In this document: positions 45,379 through 56,616 of the stretch, piece by piece | Position numbering within the stretch: position 1 is the first letter of the stretch | How the letters are laid out: every line of letters begins with the position of its first letter | From: Fragilaria crotonensis | Lineage: Eukaryota > Bacillariophyta > Fragilariophyceae > Fragilariales > Fragilariaceae | Length of the DNA: 64,000 bases | Assembly (NCBI GenBank): GCA_022925895.1 | Contig: JAKSYS010000147.1 | Location: forward strand, 41,668-105,667 | Direction: 5' to 3' | The notes under the pieces: model-generated | What the model was told of the DNA's origin: nothing | The model's input: only the letters and a program-made list of their open reading frames with translations | Database searches by the model: none | Program-made: the position numbers and the translations under genes

Positions 45379-45771
45379 CCGAGTGATATTGAAAGTGAGA
45401 ATGAGCTTCTTTATTGACAGTTTTCACCGAAGATTAAAGAGAGCTATAGTATAACAGGAAATCCGGTTAACTTTGAGTGCAACCAGATCTCTTGATATTG
45501 GACGAGCTACAGTAAGTATTCCAACCCTACTACCGCCAGTACCTGGTACCTATCGTATGGTACCTGGTACAGGTACACCGAGTGATATTGAAAGTGAGAA
45601 TGAGCTTCTTTATTGACACACCGAAGATTAAAGAGAGCTATAGTATAACAGGAAATCCGGTTAACTTTGAGTGCAACCAGATCTCTTGATATTGGACGAG
45701 CTACAGTAAGTATTCCAACCCTACTACCGCCAGTACCTGGTACCTATCGTATGGTACCTGGTACAGGTACA
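45379..45771. repeat. Recent tandem duplication, units of 199 and 194 bp
   Basis: Unit 1 (45379-45577) and unit 2 (45578-45771) read the same except for a 5-bp deletion near the start of unit 2 (gacagttttcaccg versus gacacaccg). Each unit ends with a GTAC-rich tail (cctggtacctatcgtatggtacc). It is non-coding. Confidence 0.95.
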
Positions 45772-46446
45772 AAACCACACACATATTCTACTGGCATTTG
45801 CTTCGAATTATGTACGAGTACTCGTACCGGTGCGGTCGAGTACAAGCACTCAGGAGTCCGAGAGGCCATATGAATTGTATACATACACGTATACATAGTA
45901 TGATGCGTGCATTCGTGCAATGCTATGAGTACAGAAGTCTGTTACTGGCAGACGTGTACTTGTACATTCTACTTCAACTGTAGTACTACTCGTTCCAAGT
46001 ACTAGCTACTAAAGACTGGGAGTTCCAGTTTACTCCATGTGCAAGTCTAAACTGTATACAGTATATGATATATCATAGCGGTATGATATCTTTCTGCATC
46101 TCGGTATCTCGGGGTTCGGGGTTATGTATGATACAGCTGTACAACTTCCAACGTCTTAACATTTAACATAAAGAACTCGAGTACCGGCTAATATATTCTG
46201 GCTGTGCGAAAACCATTGATGACAGGCGATCTGACAACCTAACGACCTGTGAAGAATTGCTTTGTCATCATATATATATGTACTCGAGTATATATGTACA
46301 TACACGCCCATATACATGAAGATCTAAAATCCCTCTATACCTGAAGGATGTACTGGAGTACAAATACAGTATGCATACGTAGGACGTAGGATACATTACT
46401 TGGCCATTCCGCTTCCTGTGAAACTGCCGTTCACACGGTTCTGACG
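45772..46446. other. Intergenic GTAC-rich stretch
   Basis: Dense GTAC/TATA palindromes, including a near-perfect palindrome at 46270-46303 (atatatgtactcgagtatatatgta). It lies upstream of cytochrome c1. No gene is seen. Confidence 0.45.
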
Positions 46447-47513
46447 ATGGCGTCCAACTTGCGATTCCTGGTATGTTGACGACTTGCAATGTTCAGGCTT
46501 GACTTTAAGGTTGGATGAACACCTTATCTTTCAGAGGAGGGGAATGAGTGATGGCTGTGATAACAAGCCTCTATGAACTTGTCGGCTGAAGTCGTTATGC
46601 ACGTTGTTGTTACGTCACAAGGTTTGCCTCACATTGAAATTCCCTGGGCGGAATGTCTGCGGTATAAGATGTACATACGTGTGAGAATTTGAACTTACAC
46701 ATGTTTACTCCTTCTCTTTGTTGCGTCCTGACTGTTGGTAACGACCACTTCTGTCGCTTCTGTCCCCCACAGCTCAACAAGAACAGCAGGGCTGCGGTGG
46801 CTGTTGTAACTGCTACTGCTTCTTCAGCAGTAGCAGTAACTGCGCTTTCCGGCGATGTTGTCCATCCTGCTGATTACCCTTGGACATACACAGGCATCAC
46901 TTCGGCTTATGATTGTGCGGCTCTTCGTCGCGGTTTCCAGGTGTACCGTCAGGTCTGCGCCACCTGTCATTCCATCGAACGAATTCATTATCGCGAATTG
47001 GTTGGTGTCACTCACACTAAGGAGGAGCTGGCCGCTATGGCTTCAGAGGTCGACTTTTTGGATGGTCCCAACGATGAGGGCGAGATGTTCGAGAGACCAG
47101 GAAAACTGACAGATACACTTCCGAAACCCTATCAGAACTTGGAGCAAGCTCGTGCTGCTAATGGCGGTGCTGCTCCTCCTGATCTCTCTTTGATGGTCAA
47201 GGCTCGACACAAGGGTACCGACTACCTCTTCAGCCTTTTGACTGGCTACGTCGATCCTCCTGCCGGAAAGCCAATGATGCCAGGACTTTACTATAACCCT
47301 TACTTCCCTGGTGGTGCTATTGCCATGCCTCCTCCACTCAGCGACGGCGGTGTTGAATACGAAGACGGAACTCCGGCTACGATTTCTCAGCAAGCTCGTG
47401 ATATTGTTCAATTCCTCAACTTTTGTGCGGAACCTGAGGCAGACGCGCGTAAGAAGGAGGGTGTTACTACGTTGCTCTTGTTGGGATTCTGCATCGCCAT
47501 GACAGGTTACTAG
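46447..47513 (+). CDS. CYC1: Cytochrome c1, complex III haem subunit, ending at an in-frame TAG before its conserved tail
   Basis: A short first exon (46447-46470, MASNLRFL) and a 302-bp intron (GTATGT...CCCCCACAG) lead to the main exon at 46773. The join gives a mitochondrial presequence (MASNLRFLLNKNSRAAVAVV). Haem attachment is CATCH at about residue 65, followed by PPDLSLMVKARH, YNPYFPGGAIAMPPPL (axial Met) and VEYEDGTPATISQQARDIVQFLNF. The C-terminal membrane helix begins VTTLLLLGFCIAMTGY, then TAG at 47511-47513. The same frame continues RLKWSPYKTRSITYLKNV to a TAA at 47568. That matches the YYKRFKWS tail normal in this family, so the TAG interrupts conserved coding sequence. Cytochrome c1 passes electrons from the Rieske protein to cytochrome c in the inner membrane. 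Confidence 0.9.
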
Positions 47514-47655
47514 CGATTGAAGTGGAGTCCATACAAGACTCGCTCAATTACCTACCTCAAGAATGTCTAATTCTTTTTAGATTTTCTATGACTGATGGCT
47601 CCAGAGAATAACTTGCCTTAAGATTGATTTGGCGTTTTAATTCCAGGTACTCTAA

Positions 47656-48009
47656 TTACGTTGGCATACCTCGTGTAGACGAGTGTTCTTGGTATTCATT
47701 GGGGTTGCGCTGTCCAGATTTCTTGAGTTCAGCCTGGTAATGCTTGTCTTGTTGCAAGTACTCTTCAAACGACATTTTATGTCCCAGAGCATCTGCGTAT
47801 GCATCATCCTCCTCCTTGCGTCTCTCGTGCATATCCTTGTTGATGACTTTAAGCAGTTCGGCCTTTTCCCGACGGAAACACATGTCTAATTGAATTTTGA
47901 TATCATTGCAGGCCCAAATTTTGAAAATGGAGCGTGTATCATGACAATGTCGAAGTGCCTCGATGTGTTCTTGGCAATCAGGATGAGGTCTGTCTAAGGG
48001 AGGGTGCAT
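47656..48009 (-). CDS. CMC2: CMC2-like twin CX9C mitochondrial protein (cytochrome oxidase assembly)
   Basis: A 117-residue intact frame beginning MHPPLDRPHPDC, close to the start of CMC2 proteins. Two CX9C motifs are visible (CQEHIEALRHC and CNDIKIQLDMC), forming a CHCH hairpin imported into the intermembrane space by MIA40. The C-terminal half is charged (HERRKEEDDAYADAL) and longer than in animals. CMC2 acts in cytochrome c oxidase assembly. It converges with cytochrome c1; the gap is 86 bp from the TAA at 47570. Confidence 0.85.
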   Translation of the reverse strand: MHPPLDRPHPDCQEHIEALRHCHDTRSIFKIWACNDIKIQLDMCFRREKAELLKVINKDMHERRKEEDDAYADALGHKMSFEEYLQQDKHYQAELKKSGQRNPNEYQEHSSTRGMPT

Positions 48010-48808
48010 GATACACCAAATGCGAACTATGAAAGCAGCAAGATTCCTGATTGCTGATGGTGTCGTGCGGTCTTGCCGTTCCGCGCCACCGCGTCTAGGC
48101 GAAGGGGACGAACATCAGTGAAAATTCAACGTGAGCTGTCAGTAGGGTGGGAACCATTACGCCACGCTCTGGAATGTCTGACAGCATCACAGTGAAACAG
48201 GATTACGCGATCTTTCCGATTCAACGCGAAATTGACAACCAGCACTTGTACTGGTACAAATTACAAATTACAAATGTGAGCTTGCTCCATAGTAGATACT
48301 GTATGTATTAGCATATGTACCAGGTACTTGTACTGCAATAGGCGTTCGTCTTTCCGATCAACCATCGAGCACCGCATAGTAGTACCTCGGATTTTACTTG
48401 AAGGTGCGGTACCGTAGAGAGTAGTAACGGTTGTCAGACGTACGGCTAGGTCGAATAAGCATGCACCGCTACGAGTACCTTGTACTGTATTACCAAACTT
48501 GAAACAAGGCGTATGAAAGAATGAGATATAAGAGACGCTTACAGAACAGTACCGTACTCCAGTACCATGGAACAGTGTTTGCCATGCTGGGTACTGTACT
48601 ACTACTACTACTGCTCTACCTTTACTGGCGATTGGACTTCTCCACATATCACGACACGTGATGAAGAATTGTGTGGTGTCTGGTGTCAGCTCCAAGCGTC
48701 CTCCAACCGAGATGAATCGATCGAGTGATTCAGTAAAATTTGACTGTTCCAATCCCAACCAGCATCACTACCTCATCATTCACCAACCCCGAGCGTGAAC
48801 TTGTGAAG
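48010..48808. other. Intergenic between CMC2 and Alb3
   Basis: Divergent promoter region. GTAC words cluster at 48243-48335 and 48470-48610. No coding region is supported. Confidence 0.4.
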
Positions 48809-50136
48809 ATGAAGTTGACAGTAGCTTCTTTGCTGATTGTCACCGGGGCGCAAGCCTTCGCCCCCTCCCGATTTGGAGGTCGTGCTGTCACAGCTCGAGC
48901 ATTTGGTGGTTTGGATCATGCTGCCTTCCAAGATTTGCCACACCACATTCACTCTCTCCAGAGTGCCTTCTCGACTCTGAATTTGGCAGATGCCGTTGCA
49001 GACTTGCCTCTCCCCGATGCCGCGGCAGCAGATTCTGTCGTAGACGCAGCAGCTGCTGGATCTGGGAATGGATGGTTCGGTTTCCTAGAGGCACCCATTG
49101 AGGCGCTCTTGCAGATATGCCATAACGCTCTCGTTTCCATGGGCCTCACGGAGAACTCCTGGGGAATCAGTATTCTTCTCATGACGACCCTAATTAAGTT
49201 TCTTACTTTCCCGCTTACTAAGACACAGCTGGAGAGTACCAACAAGATGCAGGTAAGCCCGCAAACACGCTCATGCCTATGCCCAATCAATTGCCGAAGA
49301 AATTCACACATCTTGCATACACAACAAACACACTATTCCAGGCGCTCCAACCAAAGCTTAAGGAAGTTCAAAACAAATACCAAAGCAACCCTGACGTGAT
49401 GAATCAAAAGATTGCAGATCTATACAAGGAAAATGAAGTTAATCCCCTCGCTGGGTGCTTACCATCTTTCCTTCAAATTCCGATCTTTATTGGTCTCTAT
49501 CGTGCCGTCCTCACCTTGGCCAAGGATGGTAAGTTGGATGAACCCTTTTTGTTCTTACCCAGCTTGGAAGGTCCAACATACGGTGCCGACCCTACACATG
49601 GTTCGGACTGGATCCTCAAGGGGTGGGAGAATGGTGTTCCAACGTTAGGATGGGAACAAACGGCTGCGTTTATGGTCCTTCCCATCGTGTTGGTTCTTTC
49701 CCAATTCATTTCCATGGAACTCATGCAACCTCAGCCTGGTCCGGACGGCACTAAACCCGAATCGCCTATTGTGCTCAAGTTCCTTCCGCTCATGATTGGT
49801 TGGTTTTCGCTCAACGTGCCTTCGGCGCTTGGCATCTATTGGGTCGCCAACAACATTATTACGACCTCGACGACTCTGCTCATTCGCAGCCAAATGAAGC
49901 CAGTCACTGTTAGCGCATCGTCATCATCGCCACCAAGTCCATCGGCTTCCATCTTTGCTGCGCCACCCATGAGAGAAAAGCCAGCTGGATTTAGTAGTGC
50001 ATTTGAAGAGAATCCAGATATTAAGCCAATTACGACGATTGATGCTGAAATCGTCGATGATTCCGTGGTTACTGGAGGTACGGGTATGGAGACGAAGAAG
50101 CGAGGTACTAAGAAAAAGAAGAAGAAGAGAACCTAG
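48809..50136 (+). CDS. ALB3: Thylakoid membrane insertase Alb3 (YidC/Oxa1 family), two exons
   Basis: Exons 48809-49252 and 49339-50136 (86-bp intron, GTAAGC...TTCCAG) give 413 residues. The bipartite plastid presequence MKLTVASLLIVTGAQAFAPSRF carries a textbook ASAFAP-type motif. The YidC core follows: SWGISILLMTTLIKFLTFPLTKTQLESTNKMQALQPKLKEVQNKY, then NPLAGCLPSFLQIPIFIGLYRAV, the extended loop with LEGPTYGADP, and FLPLMIGWFSLNVPSALGIYWVANNI. The C-terminal stromal tail is lysine-rich (TKKRGTKKKKKKR). Alb3 inserts light-harvesting and photosystem proteins into thylakoids, often with cpSRP. Confidence 0.95.
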
Positions 50137-50761
50137 GCATCAACAATATGACCTTTGATCTTTGGATGGCTTGCACAGAACGGGGCAACATTTCGGACTT
50201 AAACGGCGCCTATCGCAAGCCTTTGGCTACATAAGTGCAATTATTAACAGATACTGTAAGACAAACTCGGTACTAAACCCCTGCAATAGCACGGATGCGC
50301 TATTTCATTTTGCTCAGCAGTACTTATCCCGATGCTTGTGTTCACGGAATGCGTCAGAAGGGCTTTCACTAGGTAAGAGGACATGAAGTGAATGCGTTCT
50401 GCGGAGTCCGAATTTCGACGGAGATGAACTGATCTATGGATGTAAGAGCAAATTTCCGATTGAGACCTGCGAAGTGCGTGGGTTACAGATACAACAGAGT
50501 TGCTTGAACAACATGTCCCTTGGACCGATTTCTTGTTTCTAATATGCCACTTCGTCGGATTAGCCTAAAAGTACCATCACATACTACACGACTGTTTTGT
50601 TGGCTGTAGCAATCTGAGTACTAGTAATTGCTTTGGAGGCCTCAGTACTTCAGTACTTGTACCTTGTACTCCGAGTACCTGGTATTGGTACCGTTTCGCC
50701 TGGTCCATGGAACCATCCATTTTAATACAACATTCTCGGAGTACTTGTACGTGAGAAAGCA
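50137..50761. other. Intergenic
   Basis: No gene is supported. A GTAC-rich patch at 50640-50755 lies immediately upstream of the next start codon. Confidence 0.4.
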
Positions 50762-51682
50762 ATGAATGACTTGAAACCAATCGTTGTGGCAATTGCAGTG
50801 GTTGTAATCTCCCTAGTCTATGCTGTTTTCCGTCGCCTTTTCCCCGGTCACCGGTCCGACACAAGTGTAGCCAACAGGATGGACGAGCCCAAGCAGTCAA
50901 TCACATTTTTGAACTCGACACAGTATTTTTCTGCCCTGGTAGCCAATGATCCGCATATCCAGCTGCCTCCAATGAGGCTTGTCCATACCGATGAAGGAGA
51001 ACTCACTCTCTACACGATGGCAGAAAATTCAAATGATGTCAAGCTTGAGCCGATTCCCGGTTCGACCCGAGAGGAAAGTGTAGCAAACTACACAGAGCTT
51101 TTCCGCAAATCACATACAGTGGTCATACCTGACTCCATGTTTTCAGAACAAAGCATGCTAGTCGACGCTGAACCATTCTTGCACATGGGTTTAGGACCAT
51201 TGCAAGATTTTTTCAAAGGTGGAGGTAGAGTCGTTGTCGTTTGTGTCGAGGGGATTTACGCCATTGGTGACGTTCTAAGCAGCGTCTTCGGGTCCAAATG
51301 GAAGCTCAATCAAGTTGCTGACTACGATTGCGTCGTTACGGAACAAGGCAGGAAGCTTTTAGGAGATACTGTCAATGCTCCCAAAGTTTATCTTCGCAAA
51401 GGCCATTTCATGAAGACGCCCGAGGACGAGGGGATTTATGGATTATTCACTTCAGACTTTGAGGCATACCTGGCTGAGAACTACGGCGACGACGCTGACG
51501 AAGAGGACAGGGAAGACGCCAAGTCATCTTGGAGGCAACTAGGATCCCTCAGTCAAAGTAGCTTTGTCATCGCCATGCACAATGATTCGAAGTCGCAGGG
51601 AAGTCTTGCATGGTTTGGCGACCGAAGCATGAAAAGTGAGCTGAACCAAGTGTTTGCAAGGCTCGTTTGCCGAGGGATGTGA
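50762..51682 (+). CDS. Conserved-looking signal-anchored protein of unknown function
   Basis: A 306-residue intact frame. Residues 6-24 form a membrane anchor (IVVAIAVVVISLVYAVF) followed by RRLFPGHR, so the bulk is probably outside the membrane on one side. A globular region has alternating strands and a Gly-rich turn (FKGGGRVVVVCVEGIYAIGDVLSSVFGSKWKL, YDCVVTEQGRKLL), loosely like a Rossmann or glutamine-amidotransferase-like fold. An acidic segment (DDADEEDREDAKSSW) precedes the end. I cannot assign a family. It converges with the GH2 gene (106 bp apart). Confidence 0.55.
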   Translation: MNDLKPIVVAIAVVVISLVYAVFRRLFPGHRSDTSVANRMDEPKQSITFLNSTQYFSALVANDPHIQLPPMRLVHTDEGELTLYTMAENSNDVKLEPIPGSTREESVANYTELFRKSHTVVIPDSMFSEQSMLVDAEPFLHMGLGPLQDFFKGGGRVVVVCVEGIYAIGDVLSSVFGSKWKLNQVADYDCVVTEQGRKLLGDTVNAPKVYLRKGHFMKTPEDEGIYGLFTSDFEAYLAENYGDDADEEDREDAKSSWRQLGSLSQSSFVIAMHNDSKSQGSLAWFGDRSMKSELNQVFARLVCRGM

Positions 51683-51788
51683 ACAGGATAACTCCAGGGG
51701 GTTCGGTGTACACATAACCGCAATCAGTATTAGGGACTTAGTACGTTTTGGAGGAGTGCTAGCTTCCTGTTAGTGTCTACAAATAGCA

Positions 51789-54385
51789 TCAAAGTGAGGT
51801 ACGTGTTGGGTTACTCCTCACAAGGGAGATTGCAACCAGCACATCATCAAAGCCATCAGCAGATACTACGACTTCTATGTCACCTGGTTTGCCGAATTCC
51901 ACTTCGTCACCTTGTACTATTCCCAACAAGCGACCGTGATATGCTTTCCTTATCGGGGACTTATCGCAGGTTAAGTCGGCGGGGTCGCCGTTGCCAGTTC
52001 CTATCACTTTCCCAGCACCGGCGACGACCTCAAATCTCACCAACACTGGGTATTCATTTGGAACAGGGACGAGTCTATCGAATGCATCTAATACAACGAC
52101 CTGTATCAATGCCACCTCGTCCGCGTTAATGCCATCCGCGCCAACGCTGTCTTTGAAGGATGCCCTCAATTTCGCGGGCGGACCCGTCGTGACGCGCGCG
52201 ACCTCGTTGATCATGTCGACATCGCCACACGATGCGTAAGACCGGGCTGTGATGTTTCCGGGAGCAAATGTCACGTTCCAGGCAAGGAACCCGTAGCGAG
52301 GCATTGCCTGGCGTCCTTGAGTCTGACCATTCAAGAAAAGTTCGACGCATGCCGCGTTTGAGTACACCCGCACCTCTACCACACAGGCATTCGATTCACA
52401 AAGATGTAAATGTCTATTTCTCTGGGCTTCAGCATTGTTCAAGGCCCAATTCCAATGGGGGAAGAGGAACAAACAATCGACGTGGGGCTTATTATTCTCC
52501 AGAGGCCACCAACTTTTATACCAACCAACTCGATCCTTATCGAATCCAGCAATATCGTAAATGCCGAAGTGGCTAGAGATATCGGGCCATGCATATGGTG
52601 TAGGTTCTCCCTTATAGTCAAAACCTGTCCAAGTGAAACCTCCAGCTATGAAACGCCGAGTAAGAATCCCTTGTGTATTGTTCAGGTCGCTTGGATCATA
52701 CCCACCCCAGGCTTTTCCGTAGTTTGTCCCAGGGCACAATTTGAGTATCGAATGCACTAACATGCCCGCTGGCTTGATTGTCTTCATATTCTCCTCGATC
52801 GCTTAACGCACTACTGGTTTCCGAACTGATTGCCGGGAACGTTGGGAGGAGGGCATGCCAAAAATCATAGTTGTTGGTCGCATAGTCGAATCCCAACAGA
52901 TCCAAGACACTGTTCTCCATGATCCACTCATTTTGATTTGCACTGATGACTCGTTGTCCATGTGGATCTAGGGTCTGCATGGCATCCTTGATTTCAACTG
53001 CTTTCTCCAACGATATCTTACTAGCAACACCGTCGCCACAATCACACAAGATCTCATTGCAAATGCTCCAAATAATGATGGACGGATGATTCCGATCGCG
53101 TTTCACCAAAAGTTTGGCATTTTCTACCTCACCGTTGCGATGATTTTCGTCCCACACGAGCATACCCATACGATCTGTCGCATCCAACAAAGCTACGTTG
53201 GGTGCGTTGTGAGCTGTACGCCAGGCATTACCGCCAAGCTCTTGGATTTTGGCAATGCGGTGGGCTTGAAGAGAGTCAGGGATGGCGACTCCGAGACCAG
53301 CGAAATCTTGGTGGTTGGCGACGCCCAAAATTTTGGTGTTGACGTCATTGATGAAGAATCCGAGATCAGGGTCCCAGTGAAGCTTTCGAATTCCGAATGT
53401 TGTCCTTTCCAGATCAAATACATCCCCATTCGCTGCCGATACAAGACTCGTTTGCAGTGTATAGAGTGAAGGGTGGACAATCGACCACAACTTGGCATTT
53501 TCAATCCTTACATTGGCTCCCACTGTTTCAATTCTAACATCAGATCCCCCAAAGGGATAATCTTCTCAGAGGCCACAATCTGATTAACTTCATTCAATAC
53601 CTCAAAGACCACTATGATTGCATCGCCAGCATTACGATAGCGCTCAACTTCGACGGATGCTATAACGACAGCATCTGCTCTGGCTGGATCATGCTGAGTT
53701 TCTGCTTGGATCGCCGATTGGACAAACGATGGAGCGTAGATACCAAATTTTGCGAAATGGATGTCATTAAGAGCAACTAAACGAACGTGTCGATAGAGTC
53801 CACCACCGTCATACCACCAAGAATCTGGGTGAGTTGCATCTGCCATGACGACAAGCACATTTTCTTGCTCCAGAGTTACATCAAACCAAAAAGGAAGATA
53901 TCCAGTTGTTGAGTTTCCCAAGTATCGGTGATTGAGATAAACATGGCAGCGCCACATACAGCCTTCCAATTCTAATCTCCATGTCTTGTTGTGAAAGCAG
54001 GCTTGGCAAAACGCTTTCTGTACCACGAGTAACCCAAAGGAAAGTACCCGTGATCTTTGTCGTTTGTCGTTTCGTTGACTAGACCTTCGACAACGAAATC
54101 ATGTGGGATAGACACCGATTTCCAATGTGTATCATCGTAGTCGGACCGACATTCCGGAGTGCCCGATGAAGCGCAACCGTTCGATGATATCGAAGGAGAG
54201 TCGAATGTTGTGTGTTGTTTCCAACCCTTGTTCAAAGCAAAGGCGCAACGATATGGGCAATCTGATTCCAAGCCATTGTTGTAGTTTGACCTTGCACGAG
54301 CATTAGTCGTTGAACCCAATTTCGCTGTCGTCGAGGTCAGAATAGTGCTGACAAACACGGAAGTTATCCACCACGGCGAATGCAT
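51789..54385 (-). CDS. Secreted glycoside hydrolase family 2 enzyme (beta-galactosidase-like), three frame breaks
   Basis: The ATG at 54385 starts a signal peptide (WWITSVFVSTILTSTTA). The sugar-binding domain reads WKSVSIPHDFVVEG, YSWYRKRF, NKTWRLELEGCMWRCHVYLNH, and then YDGGGLYRHVRLV. The TIM barrel reads IRKLHWDPDLGFFINDV, GNAWRTAHNAP, VWDENHR and HPSIIIWSICNEI (acid/base Glu). The likely nucleophile is in AISSETSSALSDRGEY. The C-terminal beta domains continue with YGKAWGGYDPSD, FIAGGFTWTGFDYKGEP and SWWPLENNKPH. Frame changes are needed near 53994 (short T run on the coding strand), at the 5-base G run 53546-53550, and near 52730. No intron fits and no catalytic residue is lost, so assembly indels are likely. 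It probably hydrolyses beta-galactosides or related extracellular polysaccharide. Confidence 0.8.
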
Positions 54386-54832
54386 TCAGGACCGTCGTCT
54401 GGAAAAGCAAAACGAACAATCAAATATTGTCTCCCCTACTACGTATGCATAGATCTACCCTATCTAGAAATGATGTCATGTGAAATGTTTGAAACAATCG
54501 GTCGAAGTTCAGAAATGGATTTTGGATCTTCTCACGTACTGCGGTCTGCGGTAAGTATACGAGTATACGAGTATACGACTCTATACGACCACCTACGGTA
54601 TGTGATACCTGGTACACATGTATGGCGCTCCCGCACTGATGATTTACGTACTCATAAAGCGAATTCTATGTGTATTCTGCCTACCAAATATACTTGAAAA
54701 AAGTGCAGCAGCCCGCTCAGTGAGTCAGGTGATCCAATGCCGTCGCCTCATCACAATCCAGACCTGTAGTATGCTCTAGTTAAGTGTCTACTATGTATGC
54801 ACGTATGGTTCAACGAACTCAGGTCGTTCGCA
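54386..54832. other. Intergenic
   Basis: Upstream of the GH2 gene and downstream of the NDR kinase. It contains the short repeat GTATACGA (54555-54585, three to four copies). No gene is seen. Confidence 0.4.
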
Positions 54833-56616
54833 CTATGCCTCGGGGATCGGAACGCGCGGTTTGCGAGGGCGTCGGTAGCTGTAGTCATAGAGTTGATCCA
54901 AACTCACCACGTTCGCCCGCTGGCGGCCGCCCTCTTGGTCGAGGTTGCTGCCATAGTCCTCAAAGGTATCGAAATTCTGGGTAACGCGCTGAACCAGCTG
55001 CTCGAAGCGTGGGTCAGATTTTGGGCAGGTTCTGGGGAGTGATTATGCCGGTGAGTATGTGCTTCATGATTTTGTAGTGGTATAACATGTGGACAACACA
55101 ACTTACTTCAAATATTCCAGGAGCTCAGGGAACTCCGCTGCTCCTGCGGGCAGCAGTGGACCTTCAACCTCACCAAGGTGTTCCCAATCGAATCCTCTGT
55201 ACCATGGATGCGCAATGATTTGCTGGAATCCATTCGTGAATTCCCCATTAGGCACGGAACTTCCGATGCGATTCTCTGGACCAGCCAGGAGACATGAGAG
55301 AAAATCGATACATTCCCTAGATAATTTCCCTTTTACTTCGGCGGGGATCTCAAGGCACTGACGCCAACGCAAAATCTTGCGACACGTCGTCACAGGATCT
55401 TCCGCATAGAAAGGTGTGTAGCCAACGAGGCACTCGTACATGATAACTCCAAGAGACCACCAATCCACAGTACACGTGTAGGAATATCCAGAAGCTCCAT
55501 TTTGAGCAGCGAGAACCTCCGGTGCAATGTAGTCAGGAGTCCCTACTGTAGAAATGGCATTTTCACGGCGGACCTTCCCAGTAGGCATTTGTGGTCGCGC
55601 GGCGCCATCGATTCCTTCATCAATAGACATTGCCATAACATCTCCATGAGGACGGTGCATACCAAAGCCGCCACCGTTGCCCATCTGAGTGTTGTTCCAA
55701 TCGTTACTAGCGCCAGGTCCTGACAGATCTTGTTTCTTCATCATTTCGATAATAAAATCAGGATGGTCTCTTGGACTAATATCTCCCACTTTTTTGAAAA
55801 GTCCCAAATCAGTCAGCTTTAAGTGTCCCCTGGCGTCGAGAAGCATATTGTCTGGCTTGATATCTCGGTGAATGTAGCCTAATGCATGAACTGATGAAAT
55901 GGCAAATGCAGCCTCAGCCATAAAGAATCGAGTCACAGATTCGGAGAAGGTGTCCTCTTTCATTAGCAAACTCATCAAATCGCCTCCAGGCATAAAGTCC
56001 ATCACCATGTAGAGATGCGTCGCATCTGTGAAGGAATAGTGAAGTACTGTTAACCAACGGTTGCTTTCATCAGCTTTGGCCAGAATATCGCGCTCTGCTT
56101 TGACATGTCCGACTTGGTTCTTCAGCACCATCATCTCCTTCTTCATGGACTTGAGCGCAAATATTTGTCCGCCGCTAGGATCTGTCTTATCGGGCGTTTT
56201 CCGTCGGACCAAGCGCACCTCACCAAAGGCTCCACGACCTACGACCACCAAAGACTCAAAGTCCGCAGTTGTAATCGCCTTTCGTGTTTCCTTTTGAATT
56301 GAGATCTCCTCCTGCTCCAATTCGTTCCGAAGATTCTGCTTCCTCTCTTCGGGAAGACCAATCATCTTTCGTTCCAGTTGCATCTTACGCGCATGTTTTT
56401 CCTCCTTTCAATTTTTCCGTGGAAAAAGACGATATGATAAGCGGTGGGAAACAATGGGGGGAGAAAAAACTTGACATGTAAAAATCTTACCTGATCATTC
56501 TTGAGCCCTTGGTAGCGTTGACTCAAAAGATGCTTGACTCTGTTGGCACGTTCTTCCATTTCCTTGTCAGCCGCAGCCATGGCTTCATCATCATGGGCTG
56601 TCATTTTTAGAGACAT
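54833..56616 (-). CDS. NDR/LATS-family AGC protein kinase, at least three exons
   Basis: Exons 56491-56616, 55107-56404 and 54833-55031 join in frame (introns of 86 and 75 bp; donors GTAAGA and GTAAGT) to 540 residues. The N-terminal helical MOB-binding region reads [25 protein letters not shown]. The kinase reads [46 protein letters not shown] (DLG in place of DFG) and, after a long insert rich in Gly/Met typical of NDR kinases, [16 protein letters not shown]. The C-terminal extension spliced on by the last intron gives [18 protein letters not shown] and the hydrophobic-motif-like DYSYRR. NDR kinases control morphogenesis, mitotic exit and polarity. The start is uncertain because the frame stays open a further 25 codons upstream, so another 5' exon is possible. 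Confidence 0.9.
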
